Assembly: GCF_040096225.1 (NCBI RefSeq) | Contig: NZ_JBBMFC010000002.1 | Span: forward strand, 62,001-126,000 | Reading direction: 5' to 3' | Origin: Hominiventricola aquisgranensis | GTDB lineage: Bacteria > Bacillota > Clostridia > Lachnospirales > Lachnospiraceae | Length of the DNA stretch: 64,000 bases | Shown: in pieces, positions 24,064-33,185 of the stretch | Numbering within the stretch: the first letter of the stretch is position 1 | How the letters are laid out: each line of letters opens with the position of its first letter | The notes under the pieces: generated by a model | What the model saw: only the letters and a program-made list of their open reading frames with translations | The model's database searches: none | What the model was told of the DNA's origin: nothing | Made by a program: the position numbers and the translations under genes

Positions 24064-24876
24064 ATGGAAAAATCGGTACTTATAAAAGGTGACAACTACG
24101 ATATTCCAGGAGTCTTAAGCTACACAGAAACAGCGAATAAGATGCCAGCGGTTATTTTATGCCATGGAACAGGAGCACAGAAAAATGAAGTAGGAAATCT
24201 GTTTGCGATTCTGGCAGAAAAACTGCTGCAAAGAGGAATTGCCTCTGTTCGTATAGATTATGCGGGTTGTGGTGACAGCAAAGCGGATCAGCGGCAACTG
24301 ACATTTCTTGGTGAAGTGGAGGATACGAAGAGAACATGTCAGTATATCTGTGGTCTGAAGTATATTGATCAGAAAAATATCGGAATCCTTGGCTTCAGTC
24401 AGGGAGCGCGTGTTGCGGCAGAATTATTAAAAGAAACGCAGGAATTTACTTGTGTGGCAAGCTGGTCAGGTGCCTGCCAGAATGGAAGAGGGGCATTTGA
24501 GGGATGGTTTCAGGAATATTATCAGGAAGCAGAAGAACGTGGATATGCAAGAATTCCTATGGGATGGAGAGATGATCTTCTATTATCAAAACAGTGGTTT
24601 GATGAGATTGAAAACACAACTCCTATGGATGGGCTTAAAAAGTATACAGGTCCGGTGCTGGCAGTTGCCGGTGCTGCGGATGAAATTGTTCCGTGCAGTC
24701 ATATGAAAGAAATTATGGCAGAAAGTACAAATGAGCAGAGTAAGATGCTGATATTGCCTGGCGCAGATCATATTTTTAATGTATTGTCAGAGGATAAAAC
24801 GATGTCGGAACATGTGCTGGGTGCGACTGCGGACTGGTTTGCAGAAGTTATGGGTGGAGTTAAAATCTCTAAATAA
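24064..24876 (+). CDS. Alpha/beta hydrolase
   Basis: A 270-residue serine hydrolase. The nucleophile elbow is GFSQGAR (Ser at about 118), the oxyanion region is CHGTGAQ near residue 36, and the catalytic His is in GADHIF near 243, with an acidic residue in AADEIV. This pattern fits small esterase/dienelactone-hydrolase-like enzymes. A GGGGAT-rich site precedes the ATG. It stands alone, 36 bases after the Toprim-like gene. Substrate unknown. Confidence 0.82.
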   Translation: MEKSVLIKGDNYDIPGVLSYTETANKMPAVILCHGTGAQKNEVGNLFAILAEKLLQRGIASVRIDYAGCGDSKADQRQLTFLGEVEDTKRTCQYICGLKYIDQKNIGILGFSQGARVAAELLKETQEFTCVASWSGACQNGRGAFEGWFQEYYQEAEERGYARIPMGWRDDLLLSKQWFDEIENTTPMDGLKKYTGPVLAVAGAADEIVPCSHMKEIMAESTNEQSKMLILPGADHIFNVLSEDKTMSEHVLGATADWFAEVMGGVKISK

Positions 24877-24924
24877 ATATGAACATCAGTTAAATTTCTA
24901 ACCAGTGATTTAACAACAGCTCAG

Positions 24925-24953
24925 TTGTGTGTCCTCTGCCTGTCTGCTATGAT
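24925..24953 (+). promoter_or_regulatory. Promoter of the XRE-TPR regulator
   Basis: TTGTGT (24925-24930) and TATGAT (24948-24953) with a 17-base spacer. Confidence 0.55.
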
Positions 24954-24996
24954 GATTCTAACAGAAAATACTGGATCAGACAGGGAGGAACGGACG

Positions 24997-26031
24997 ATGA
25001 CCATAGGAAAAGTAATCCGGAAATACAGAAAGCTTGCAAACTTAACACAGGAAGAGATGGCGGTAAGACTTGGAGTGACTGCTCCGGCGGTCAATAAGTG
25101 GGAAAATGAAAATTCCTGTCCAGATATTACATTATTGGCACCGATTGCCAGACTGTTAAATATTTCTCTGGATACGTTGCTGTCGTTTCAGGAGGATCTG
25201 ACGGAGCAGGAAATCATAGATCTCGTTGAGCAGGCTGCTCAGATAATGAAAGAAAAATCTTATGAAGAAGTTTTTCGGTGGATGAAGCAGGTGCTGGAGC
25301 AATATCCAAACTGTGAACCACTGTCTTTGAACTTTGCAGCAATCCTTGATGCGCAGGGTATTTTTCAGGGAGTTTCTGAGCAGGAAAAATATGAGAAATT
25401 TATATGTGGGTGGTATGAACGGGCACTAGACAGCGAGGATGAAAATATTCGGACAAAAGCGGCGGATGCTTTGACCAATTTTTATTTGCGAAAGAAGCAG
25501 TATGACAGAGCTGAGAAGTATCTGGAATATTTGTCGCAGCAAAATCCTGAGAAGAAGCGGAAAAAAGCGCAGATCTGTGCAGAAACAGGAAGACTGGAAG
25601 AAGCATACAAGGTGTATGAAGAACTTTTATTTTCGGATTATATGAGAGCTAGCGTGGAACTTCAGGGAATCTATATGCTTGCATTACAGGAAAATAACCG
25701 GGAAAGAGCACATCGAATCGCTGAAAAGCAAAAAGAATTGGCGCATTGCTTTGAAATGGGAGCATATTATGAGAATTCTCCAGGTCTGGAACTGGCAACA
25801 CTGGAACAGGATGCGGATGCAGTTATTTCTATCATGGAGAAAATGCTTTCCAGCGTGGAGCACATTGGTGAATTCAGAAAAGCACCACTGTACGAACACA
25901 TGGATTTCAAAGAAACAAGTGATGAATTTAAGACAGATTTAAAAGAAAATTTACTGAAATGTTTCCAGAATGAAGAAAGCTATGGATTCTTGAAGGAAGA
26001 TAAACGCTGGCAAAGACTGGTGAGGCAGTAA
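24997..26031 (+). CDS. XRE-family helix-turn-helix regulator with TPR-like domain
   Basis: A 344-residue protein. Residues about 4-60 are an XRE/Cro helix-turn-helix (NLTQEEMAVRLGVTAPAVNKWE), and the remainder is helical with repeated TPR-like units such as YDRAEKYLEYLSQQNPEKKRK. This is the layout of Firmicutes regulators that may sense peptides or small ligands through the TPR part. The start at 24997 is set by a GGGAGGAACGG site. It is monocistronic, so its targets are unknown. Confidence 0.84.
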   Translation: MTIGKVIRKYRKLANLTQEEMAVRLGVTAPAVNKWENENSCPDITLLAPIARLLNISLDTLLSFQEDLTEQEIIDLVEQAAQIMKEKSYEEVFRWMKQVLEQYPNCEPLSLNFAAILDAQGIFQGVSEQEKYEKFICGWYERALDSEDENIRTKAADALTNFYLRKKQYDRAEKYLEYLSQQNPEKKRKKAQICAETGRLEEAYKVYEELLFSDYMRASVELQGIYMLALQENNRERAHRIAEKQKELAHCFEMGAYYENSPGLELATLEQDADAVISIMEKMLSSVEHIGEFRKAPLYEHMDFKETSDEFKTDLKENLLKCFQNEESYGFLKEDKRWQRLVRQ

Positions 26032-26053
26032 TTTGAAAAATTAAAATTAAGTC

Positions 26054-26082
26054 TTACATAAAATAAAATAGTGTGATACAAT
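26054..26082 (+). promoter_or_regulatory. SigA promoter of the DUF2798 gene
   Basis: TTACAT (26054-26059) and TACAAT (26077-26082), 17-base spacer, about 110 bases before the start codon. The leader between them holds no clear hairpin. Confidence 0.6.
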
Positions 26083-26191
26083 ATACCAGCTTTTGTGGTT
26101 ACTATTGGAAACGCACACTCCTCCGGGATGATAACGAACAACACATGCAAAAATGCAAAACAGTTATTCATTATGATCAGGAGGATTTTTT

Positions 26192-26653
26192 ATGCCCAAA
26201 AACAAATTTCAGGATGTAGTATTCACGGCTATTATGGCGACTATTATGGTGTACGGAATGGTTGTCTACAATGTAGCACTTAACACAGGAGGTGTGACAG
26301 GACAGACATTTTTAATGGCAGTTCATGAACTGCCGATTATGGTGCCAATCGCATTTGTGCTGGAGTTCTTTGTTGTCGGAAAGATTGCCAGAATGCTGGC
26401 ATTTACAGTGATGACACCGAATGACAGACCGCAGTTTATTACCTATGCGATCTCCATTTGCATTTGCTGTATCATGTGCCCACTGATGAGCCTGGTGGCA
26501 ACTATTTTGTTCAAGGATACAAAGACATTTGGAACATGGGTACAGACCTGGGGAATGAATTTCCCGATGGCGATCTGTTATCAGATGTTCTATTGCGGAC
26601 CGCTGGTAAGATTGATTTTCAGAACTATTTTCAGAGAGAAGAAAACTGCTTAA
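26192..26653 (+). CDS. DUF2798-type four-helix membrane protein
   Basis: A 153-residue membrane protein with four hydrophobic segments in two similar halves, each starting with a short FxxxMAxIMVYGMV-like or YAISICICCIMCPLMS helix. This doubled two-helix layout fits the DUF2798 family, whose function is unknown. An AGGAGG site lies upstream. Its 3' end overlaps the convergent VanZ gene by four bases (26650-26653). Confidence 0.72.
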   Translation: MPKNKFQDVVFTAIMATIMVYGMVVYNVALNTGGVTGQTFLMAVHELPIMVPIAFVLEFFVVGKIARMLAFTVMTPNDRPQFITYAISICICCIMCPLMSLVATILFKDTKTFGTWVQTWGMNFPMAICYQMFYCGPLVRLIFRTIFREKKTA

Positions 26654-27276
26654 CCAAAGATCCGCCAGTTATACAAAAGTATAATTCCCAGTATGCCACC
26701 AAACAGATAAACCAGAGGTTCTGCGCTGCTGACTTTGATTGCTTTGCTGCCTGCTTTCGGAAACAGGCAGCGAAATGCGATCCAGCAGCCAAAACCAACG
26801 GCGGTTCCAAGTGTATTCATCGTCAGGTCATCAATGTCTGTTACCCGTAGACAAAACAACTGTGAAAGCTCAATGGACAGAGACATACAAAAACCTGTGA
26901 GAACAGTTCTTCCCATTTCCCGATATCTTCGCCAGATCAGTGGCAGCAAAAATCCAAGAGGCATGAACATGATAATATTTAAAATATAAGTGGCAAAACC
27001 CTCTGATGAAAATGGAATCAGATTGATGGTTGAATCCAGTTTTCCATGGCTGATCAAATCCCAGATTGTTCCGATTCCGGCAACTTTTTTCACGGCCAGA
27101 TAGCAATACAGCATATAAATATAAATCCAGATTATATGCCGCTGTCGGTATCTTTTGTGTGCAATTTTTTGTCTGTTAAGGAAAAGCCACACGGAACCGG
27201 GCAGAATAAAGCAGATAAAAGAATATACCGAAAAGATGTCAAAGCTCATATATGCTGAAAGTAGATTAAAAATCAT
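26650..27276 (-). CDS. VanZ-like membrane protein
   Basis: A 208-residue membrane protein with about five helices. The VanZ-family core is seen in INLIPFSS, NIIMFMPLGFLLPLIW and SIELSQLFCLRVTDIDDLTMNTLG. VanZ proteins are linked with teicoplanin tolerance in some vancomycin clusters, but most chromosomal copies have no known role. The start at 27276 is preferred since GGAGG (27285-27289) lies upstream; a start at 27291 would lie on that site. It is convergent with the DUF2798 gene. Confidence 0.84.
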   Translation of the reverse strand: MIFNLLSAYMSFDIFSVYSFICFILPGSVWLFLNRQKIAHKRYRQRHIIWIYIYMLYCYLAVKKVAGIGTIWDLISHGKLDSTINLIPFSSEGFATYILNIIMFMPLGFLLPLIWRRYREMGRTVLTGFCMSLSIELSQLFCLRVTDIDDLTMNTLGTAVGFGCWIAFRCLFPKAGSKAIKVSSAEPLVYLFGGILGIILLYNWRIFG

Positions 27277-27388
27277 AGATTGGTCCTCCATTGGATATCA
27301 TTTCCATTACTATGACAGGATTCTATTAAGAGCCGGTTTAGAAATCTCTTAAAGTTTTCTAAAGAAGAGCGGCAGTGAGAGGATTCTG

Positions 27389-27397
27389 TGTTATACT
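27389..27397 (+). promoter_or_regulatory. Extended -10 promoter
   Basis: TGT-TATACT at 27389-27397, about 30 bases before the next gene; no clear -35. Confidence 0.45.
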
Positions 27398-27428
27398 GAC
27401 AGATATGATGAGTTGGGGTGAAGTACTT

Positions 27429-27965
27429 ATGAAAAATAAGAAGAAAAGTTCGGTTACGATTATTGGCGGAGCAGATGGAACTACAAGTATTTTTATTGCA
27501 GGTAAAATGGACAGACAGCCGTTAAAGATCAAAATATGGAACGCAATTTATCAATATAAAAGAAGACAGGCAGCAAAGAAAATTGTAGTGGGGACACATA
27601 CGCTGGAAGAGACAGTGAAGTATGCGAGAAAAACATATGGTATGACGGAGTTGTCGACAGACACAAGCAAGTATCAGGATTTGAAGAGAAATTTGAAGGA
27701 AAGTCTTATGTGGCGTCAAAAGAAGGATCAGGAAATATCCATGGATTTTCATGTGTATGAACTGAAAACCGTTGATGGATGTCTGGAAATGGAGATTGAT
27801 TATAACTGGAAGGAATTTACTATCTCATATTCCGGCAGGAAAAAGGAGGCGAAACAGTTTCGGAAAATCTCACAGGAACTATATCGCTATTATGGAGTCA
27901 GCGAGCAGGATATTAAAGAAATGTCAGAGAGATATCATACATTGTTAGCGGCACTGAGTATGTAA
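27429..27965 (+). CDS. Hypothetical protein with IIGGADG motif
   Basis: A 178-residue soluble, basic protein. Residues about 8-24 read SVTIIGGADGTTSIFIAGK, almost the IIGGADGPTSIF motif of the beta subunit of sodium-pumping oxaloacetate/methylmalonyl-CoA decarboxylases. The rest has no membrane helices and no resemblance to that pump, so the motif is used in another setting. The C-terminal part (ISQELYRYYGVSEQDIKEM) is helical. The start at 27429 follows GGGGTG. Function unknown; I do not recognise the family. Confidence 0.7.
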   Translation: MKNKKKSSVTIIGGADGTTSIFIAGKMDRQPLKIKIWNAIYQYKRRQAAKKIVVGTHTLEETVKYARKTYGMTELSTDTSKYQDLKRNLKESLMWRQKKDQEISMDFHVYELKTVDGCLEMEIDYNWKEFTISYSGRKKEAKQFRKISQELYRYYGVSEQDIKEMSERYHTLLAALSM

Positions 27966-28041
27966 CAGATTGCTTGTTTGTGACAATGCGGGAACTAATA
28001 AAGAGAATCTGTGAAATAAACAAAACAACAGGTGAAATATA

Positions 28042-30537
28042 ATGAGAGAAGAATCAACAGCACCATCCTGCATTCAGGTGCGGGGTGCGAAGGTGCACAA
28101 TCTGAAAAATATAGATGTGGATGTTCCACTGAACAAGATCGTGGGAATCGCGGGTGTCTCCGGCTCCGGAAAATCTTCGCTGGCTCTGGGTGTGCTCTAT
28201 GCGGAGGGTTCCAGACGATATCTGGAATCTCTGTCCACGTATACCAGAAGGAGAATGACTGGTGCTGCAAAGGCGCAGGTAGATGAGGTGCTGCATGTTC
28301 CGGCAGCACTGGCACTTCACCAGAGACCGGGAGTGCCGGGAATCCGCAGTACATTTGGAACAGGAACAGAACTTCTGAACAGTCTGCGGCTGATGTATTC
28401 CAGACTTGCCAGTCATCGCTGTCCCAATGGTCATTATCTGAAACCAACTCTTGCTGTGGCGGCTGGTTCTGAGCTGATCTGCCCGGAATGTGGAGCGCAT
28501 TTTTATGCACCGTCCGCGGAGGAACTGGCATTCAACTCCCAGGGGGCCTGTAAGCGGTGTGGCGGTACGGGAAGTGTGAGGACAGTGGATCTTGATACAC
28601 TGGTGCCGGATGATACATTGTCGATTGATGATGGGGCGGTGGCTCCCTGGAACAGTCTCATGTGGTCGTTGATGACGGATGTGTGCCGGGAGATGGGAGT
28701 TCGGACCGATATTCCATTTAAGGATCTGACAGATCAGGAAAAAGAGATCGTGTATCATGGTCCGGCAGAGAAAAAGCATATTTTTTATAAAGCAAAGAAG
28801 AGTAACCAGGCAGGAGAACTGGATTTTACTTATTATAATGCAGTCTATACGGTTGAAAATGCCCTCGCAAAGGTAAAAGATGAAAAGGGCATGAAACGTG
28901 TGGAAAAATTCCTGAAGGAAGAGACCTGCCCAGAATGTGGCGGAAGTCGGTTATCTGATCGGGCACGGGCACCAAAGCTTCGGGGAATCAGTCTGGATGA
29001 AGCCTGCCGGATGACGCTTGGTGAACTGGTGGAATGGGTGGCAGGTGTGCCGGAATCTCTGCCGGAGGAGATGCGTCCCATGGCAGAGCGTATCTGTGAA
29101 TCCTTTCAGTCAGCAGCAAGGAGACTGATGGATCTGGGACTTTCTTATCTGTCCCTTAACCGGGCGGCATCAACTCTGTCTACCGGAGAGAGGCAGAGAA
29201 TGCAGTTGGCAAGAGCCGTAAGAAACCGTACGACAGGAGTATTGTATGTGCTGGATGAGCCATCGATTGGTCTGCATCCATCGAATATTGTGGGATTGAA
29301 TGCGGTGATGCATGATCTGATTGCAGATGGCAATTCGGTACTTCTGGTAGACCATGACACGCAGATTCTCAAGGAGTCTGACTGGATCATTGAGATGGGA
29401 CCAGAAGCAGGTGCAGGCGGCGGGCATGTGATCGCGCAGGGAACCATCCCTGAGATTGCAGAGAATAAAGCATCCATGATAGGACCATTCCTGTCGGGAA
29501 AGGCAGATGCAAAGATGCGAAAACAGACCGCAGAGCAGGAACTGTTTTCAATGGGAATCATTCATCTGTCTACGGATTCAATTCATACGGTAAAGCCACT
29601 GGAGGTGGATATTCCCAAAGGACGGCTGACCGTTGTGACAGGTGTATCAGGTTCTGGTAAGACGACAATGGTTCTGGAAAGTCTGATACCGGGACTGCAG
29701 GCGGTGACCAGTGGAGGAAAGTTACCGGCTTATGTGAAAGCGATTCAGGCGGAAGGCATTTCTCATGTGAAGCTTATCGATGCCACACCCATTGGAATCA
29801 ATGTTCGTTCCACAGTAGCAACTTATGCTAATGTACACGATGAACTGAGGAAGGTCTATGCCAGAACAGTCGATGCGAAAAATGCCGGTTATAAGGCAGG
29901 CGATTTCTCCTATAATACCGGAGCATTACGTTGCCCGGTCTGCGACGGAACCGGCGAGATCAGTCTGGATGTACAGTTTTTGCCGGATGTGGACATTCCT
30001 TGTACGGAGTGTCGTGGTACCAGATATAAAAAAGAAGCATGGCAGATCATTTACGAAAATAAAGCAAAGAAGAAATATTCGCTGCCGCAACTGATGGAGA
30101 TGGATGTGCATACGGCGTTGGAGGCAACCAAGGATCTGAAGACAGTCCATCAGAGGCTGGAAGTGCTGGAAAAGCTGGGGCTTGGATATCTGGCACTGGG
30201 AGAGGAGACACCCAGCCTGTCAGGTGGAGAGGCCCAGCGGCTGAAGCTGGCCAGTGAGATGGGAAAAGGTCAGTCAGATTCTGTCTTTGTGTTTGACGAG
30301 CCGACCATTGGTCTTCATCCATTGGATGTATTCACACTGCTGCAGGTATTTCAGACACTGGTGGACAATGGTGCCACGGTGATTGTGATCGAGCATGATC
30401 TGGATGTGATCCGAAACGCCGATTACATGATTGATATGGGACCAGGCGGCGGAGAAGCAGGCGGACGGATCGTGGCAGCAGGAACACCGGAACAGGTGGC
30501 GAAGAATCTGGACAGTGTCACAGGAAGGTTTCTTTGA
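28042..30537 (+). CDS. UvrA-like excinuclease ABC subunit A paralogue
   Basis: An 831-residue UvrA-family ATPase with two ABC modules, shorter than the housekeeping UvrA (about 940). Module one has Walker A GVSGSGKSS and the signature LSTGERQRMQLA with LDEPSIGLHP; module two has GVSGSGKTT and LSGGEAQRLKLA with FDEPTIGLHP. Zinc-finger cysteine pairs are seen at CPECG/CKRCG, CPECGG and CPVCDG/CTECRG. It is probably a UvrA2-type protein; some relatives give drug tolerance or act in special repair. An AGGTGA site precedes the ATG. No uvrB or uvrC is nearby. Confidence 0.86.
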   Translation: MREESTAPSCIQVRGAKVHNLKNIDVDVPLNKIVGIAGVSGSGKSSLALGVLYAEGSRRYLESLSTYTRRRMTGAAKAQVDEVLHVPAALALHQRPGVPGIRSTFGTGTELLNSLRLMYSRLASHRCPNGHYLKPTLAVAAGSELICPECGAHFYAPSAEELAFNSQGACKRCGGTGSVRTVDLDTLVPDDTLSIDDGAVAPWNSLMWSLMTDVCREMGVRTDIPFKDLTDQEKEIVYHGPAEKKHIFYKAKKSNQAGELDFTYYNAVYTVENALAKVKDEKGMKRVEKFLKEETCPECGGSRLSDRARAPKLRGISLDEACRMTLGELVEWVAGVPESLPEEMRPMAERICESFQSAARRLMDLGLSYLSLNRAASTLSTGERQRMQLARAVRNRTTGVLYVLDEPSIGLHPSNIVGLNAVMHDLIADGNSVLLVDHDTQILKESDWIIEMGPEAGAGGGHVIAQGTIPEIAENKASMIGPFLSGKADAKMRKQTAEQELFSMGIIHLSTDSIHTVKPLEVDIPKGRLTVVTGVSGSGKTTMVLESLIPGLQAVTSGGKLPAYVKAIQAEGISHVKLIDATPIGINVRSTVATYANVHDELRKVYARTVDAKNAGYKAGDFSYNTGALRCPVCDGTGEISLDVQFLPDVDIPCTECRGTRYKKEAWQIIYENKAKKKYSLPQLMEMDVHTALEATKDLKTVHQRLEVLEKLGLGYLALGEETPSLSGGEAQRLKLASEMGKGQSDSVFVFDEPTIGLHPLDVFTLLQVFQTLVDNGATVIVIEHDLDVIRNADYMIDMGPGGGEAGGRIVAAGTPEQVAKNLDSVTGRFL

Positions 30538-30605
30538 AGAGATGCCCGTAGATTTTTTTCTATAAATATGTTAAAATTTTATCCAAATGAGTACAGACAG
30601 GAGTA

Positions 30606-30941
30606 ATGGAATCGTTCATGAAAAGAAATGACTGGATCCTGGCGACGGCAGTTTTGCTGGCGGCAGGAGTCTTAGGGGTATATTTGCTGCTGGGGCGTCA
30701 GACGGGAAGTTATGTGATGATCAGTAAGGATAATGAGGAGATCGGAACCTATAGCCTTAAGGATGATCGAGTTATTGATGTAGGAGAGGGTAACCGGCTG
30801 GAGATCAAAGATGGAGCGGTCCACATGCTCTATGCAGACTGCCTGGATCAGATCTGTGTGCACACGGGATGGATCGATCAGGAACATGATATGATCGTCT
30901 GCATGCCCAATAAGGTTGTTGTGCAGATCGTAGAGCAGTAA
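30606..30941 (+). CDS. NusG domain II-containing membrane-anchored protein
   Basis: A 111-residue protein with an N-terminal membrane segment (about residues 11-30) and an extracytoplasmic NusG-II-like beta domain (SYVMISKDNEEIGTYSL; CLDQICVHTGW; MIVCMPNKVVVQIV). Such proteins are often found by electron-transfer or cobalamin genes in Firmicutes. The AGGAG site is only 2 bases before the ATG at 30606 and 14 before the ATG at 30618, so either start is possible. It precedes cobT by 18 bases and is probably the first gene of the cobalamin operon. Confidence 0.76.
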   Translation: MESFMKRNDWILATAVLLAAGVLGVYLLLGRQTGSYVMISKDNEEIGTYSLKDDRVIDVGEGNRLEIKDGAVHMLYADCLDQICVHTGWIDQEHDMIVCMPNKVVVQIVEQ

Positions 30942-30959
30942 GACAAAGGAGAAGGATAG

Positions 30960-32033
30960 ATGATGGAACTGGAAAAAGAACTGAAGCAGAAGATGGAAGA
31001 AATCACACCGATTGACAGACAGGTGATGGAAGCGGCCTGGAAAAACTGGGATGGACTTTGTAAGCCGCTGCGAGGTCTTGGCTGGCTGGAAGAAGCATTG
31101 GTCCAGATCGCAGGGATTATGAGAGATGACCGTCCGCATCCAGATAAGCGTGCGGTTGTGATCATGGGTGCAGATAATGGAGTTGTAAAGGAAGGCGTGA
31201 CGCAGACAGACCAGTCTGTGACGATGCAGGTATTGGAAAATATGGGAAATGATCTGTCTACCGCATGCGTTATGAGTCATCAGGCTGGCTGTGATATGAT
31301 TCCGGTCAACATCGGAGGACTGACGGATGGTGTACATCCAAAGATCCGCAACCGGGTGGTGCGTTATGGTACCGGAAACATTGCAAAAGAACCGGCCATG
31401 ACAAGAGAAGAGTGTGTGAAAGCAATTCTTACGGGAATTGAGATCGTAAAGGAATTGAAAGAAGAAGGTTATCAGCTGATCGTGACCGGCGAGATGGGAA
31501 TCGGAAATACGACCACCAGCGCTGCCTGTGCAGCGGTCTTATTTGGAAAAGACCCTGCAGATGTGACAGGCCGGGGAGCAGGTCTTTCCAGTGAAGGATT
31601 AAACAGAAAGATCAATGCCATCCGAAGTGCGATTGCCGTAAATAAGCCGGACCCCAAGGATGCCATTGATGTGATCGCAAAAGTAGGTGGACTTGATATT
31701 GCAGGAATGGTTGGCTGTTATCTGGGAGCGGCAATCTGTCAGATGCCGATCCTGATCGATGGATTCATCTCTGCCGTATCCGCTTATCTGGCATGTATGC
31801 TGAACCAGACTGCAAAGGAATATATGATCCCGACCCACTGTTCCGCAGAACCAGCGGCAAAAATGATCATGGAAAAACTGGGAATGGAAGCACCGCTTCA
31901 TGCAGGCATGCATCTGGGAGAAGGAACAGGTGCGATTATGGGTCTGTCTCTGATCGATCAGGCATTGAATGTTTATTATCATGTGGCTACTTTTGAGGGC
32001 GGTCATGTGGAAGCATATACGCATCAGGTGTAA
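30960..32033 (+). CDS. cobT: Nicotinate-nucleotide:dimethylbenzimidazole phosphoribosyltransferase
   Basis: A 357-residue CobT, which makes alpha-ribazole phosphate for the lower cobalamin ligand. Visible family motifs are VVIMGADNGVVKEGV near residue 62, GEMGIGNTTTSAA near 178 and the C-terminal HAGMHLGEGTGA with the catalytic Glu near 320. An AAGGAGAAGG site precedes the start. It is followed by cbiD after 6 bases. Confidence 0.93.
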   Translation: MMELEKELKQKMEEITPIDRQVMEAAWKNWDGLCKPLRGLGWLEEALVQIAGIMRDDRPHPDKRAVVIMGADNGVVKEGVTQTDQSVTMQVLENMGNDLSTACVMSHQAGCDMIPVNIGGLTDGVHPKIRNRVVRYGTGNIAKEPAMTREECVKAILTGIEIVKELKEEGYQLIVTGEMGIGNTTTSAACAAVLFGKDPADVTGRGAGLSSEGLNRKINAIRSAIAVNKPDPKDAIDVIAKVGGLDIAGMVGCYLGAAICQMPILIDGFISAVSAYLACMLNQTAKEYMIPTHCSAEPAAKMIMEKLGMEAPLHAGMHLGEGTGAIMGLSLIDQALNVYYHVATFEGGHVEAYTHQV

Positions 32034-32039
32034 ACAAAA

Positions 32040-33185
32040 ATGGAACAATTTGTATATAAGAATCATAAAAAATTAAGATATGGATATACCACAGGTTCCT
32101 GTGCAGCAGCGGCGTCAAAGGCAGCTGCTGCCATGCTGCTTTCAGGCAAAGAGATTTCTTATGTGGAGCTTCATACTCCGAAGGGAATCGATCTTCGGCT
32201 GGAAGTGCTGGATATCAGCCGTGAGGACAATGCAGTCAGCTGTGCGATTCAGAAGGATGGAGGCGATGATCCAGATGTGACCAATGGAATCCTGATCTAT
32301 GCGAAAGTCAGCCGGGAGCCGGCAGATGAAGCACAGATCATCATTGATGGAGGCATTGGTGTTGGCCGGGTGACAAAGCCTGGACTGGAACAGCCGGTGG
32401 GAGCTGCTGCCATCAATAAGGTGCCGCGCCAGATGATCCGGGAAAATCTGGAAGCTGTCTGCGAACAGTATCATTACCATGGAAAACTGTCTGTGGTGAT
32501 CAGTATCCCATCTGGTGTGGAGCTGGCGGCAAAGACCTTTAATCCAAGGCTTGGAATCGTGGGAGGTATCTCGGTGCTTGGAACCAGTGGCATTGTGGAG
32601 CCTATGAGTGAGCAGGCATTGATCGACACAATCCGGGTAGAGATGCGGCAGAAGCTGGCAAATGGCATGGAGTATCTGCTGGTGGTTCCGGGCAACTACG
32701 GAATTGATTTTCTTGATCAGTATGGTCATGGACTTCAGTTGGAAGATGCTGTGAAATGCAGCAATTTCGTAGGAGAGGCATTGGATGCAGCGGTAGAATT
32801 TGGAGCCAAAGGCGTGTTACTGGTAGGACATATTGGAAAATTTGTAAAGCTTGCAGGCGGTATTATGAATACTCACTCGCACAATGCAGATGCGCGAATG
32901 GAGCTTCTGACTGTTCACGCGGCGTTGCTGGGTGCACCGGTGGAGCTGCTTCAGAAGATGATGGAGTGTGTGACTACAGATGATGCACTGAAATATCTGA
33001 AAGAAGCGGATCTGATGGAACCAGTCATGGAGCGGATCATGGAAAAAATGGAATTCTATGTGAACCAGCGTGCTCAGCATCAACTGGAACTGGGCGTGAT
33101 TACATTTTCCAATGTATTCGGCATCCTTGGTCAGACAAAGAACGTACCAGACCTGGTGAAAAAGATTGGAAGAGATAAGACATGA
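32040..33185 (+). CDS. cbiD: Cobalt-precorrin-5B (C1)-methyltransferase
   Basis: A 381-residue CbiD, which methylates C1 of the corrin ring in the anaerobic cobalamin pathway. The N-terminal RYGYTTGSCAAAASKAAA motif, GGDDPDVTNG and the SAM-site NYGIDFLDQYG segment are typical. It starts 6 bases after cobT, with an AGGTG site inside the end of that gene, and its stop overlaps cbiG by four bases (ATGA). Confidence 0.93.
   Translation: MEQFVYKNHKKLRYGYTTGSCAAAASKAAAAMLLSGKEISYVELHTPKGIDLRLEVLDISREDNAVSCAIQKDGGDDPDVTNGILIYAKVSREPADEAQIIIDGGIGVGRVTKPGLEQPVGAAAINKVPRQMIRENLEAVCEQYHYHGKLSVVISIPSGVELAAKTFNPRLGIVGGISVLGTSGIVEPMSEQALIDTIRVEMRQKLANGMEYLLVVPGNYGIDFLDQYGHGLQLEDAVKCSNFVGEALDAAVEFGAKGVLLVGHIGKFVKLAGGIMNTHSHNADARMELLTVHAALLGAPVELLQKMMECVTTDDALKYLKEADLMEPVMERIMEKMEFYVNQRAQHQLELGVITFSNVFGILGQTKNVPDLVKKIGRDKT

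Noticed and set aside
30541..30605. Possible cobalamin riboswitch before the B12 operon
   Set aside because: The gap is too short and lacks the conserved B12-box; only an AT-rich stretch is present.
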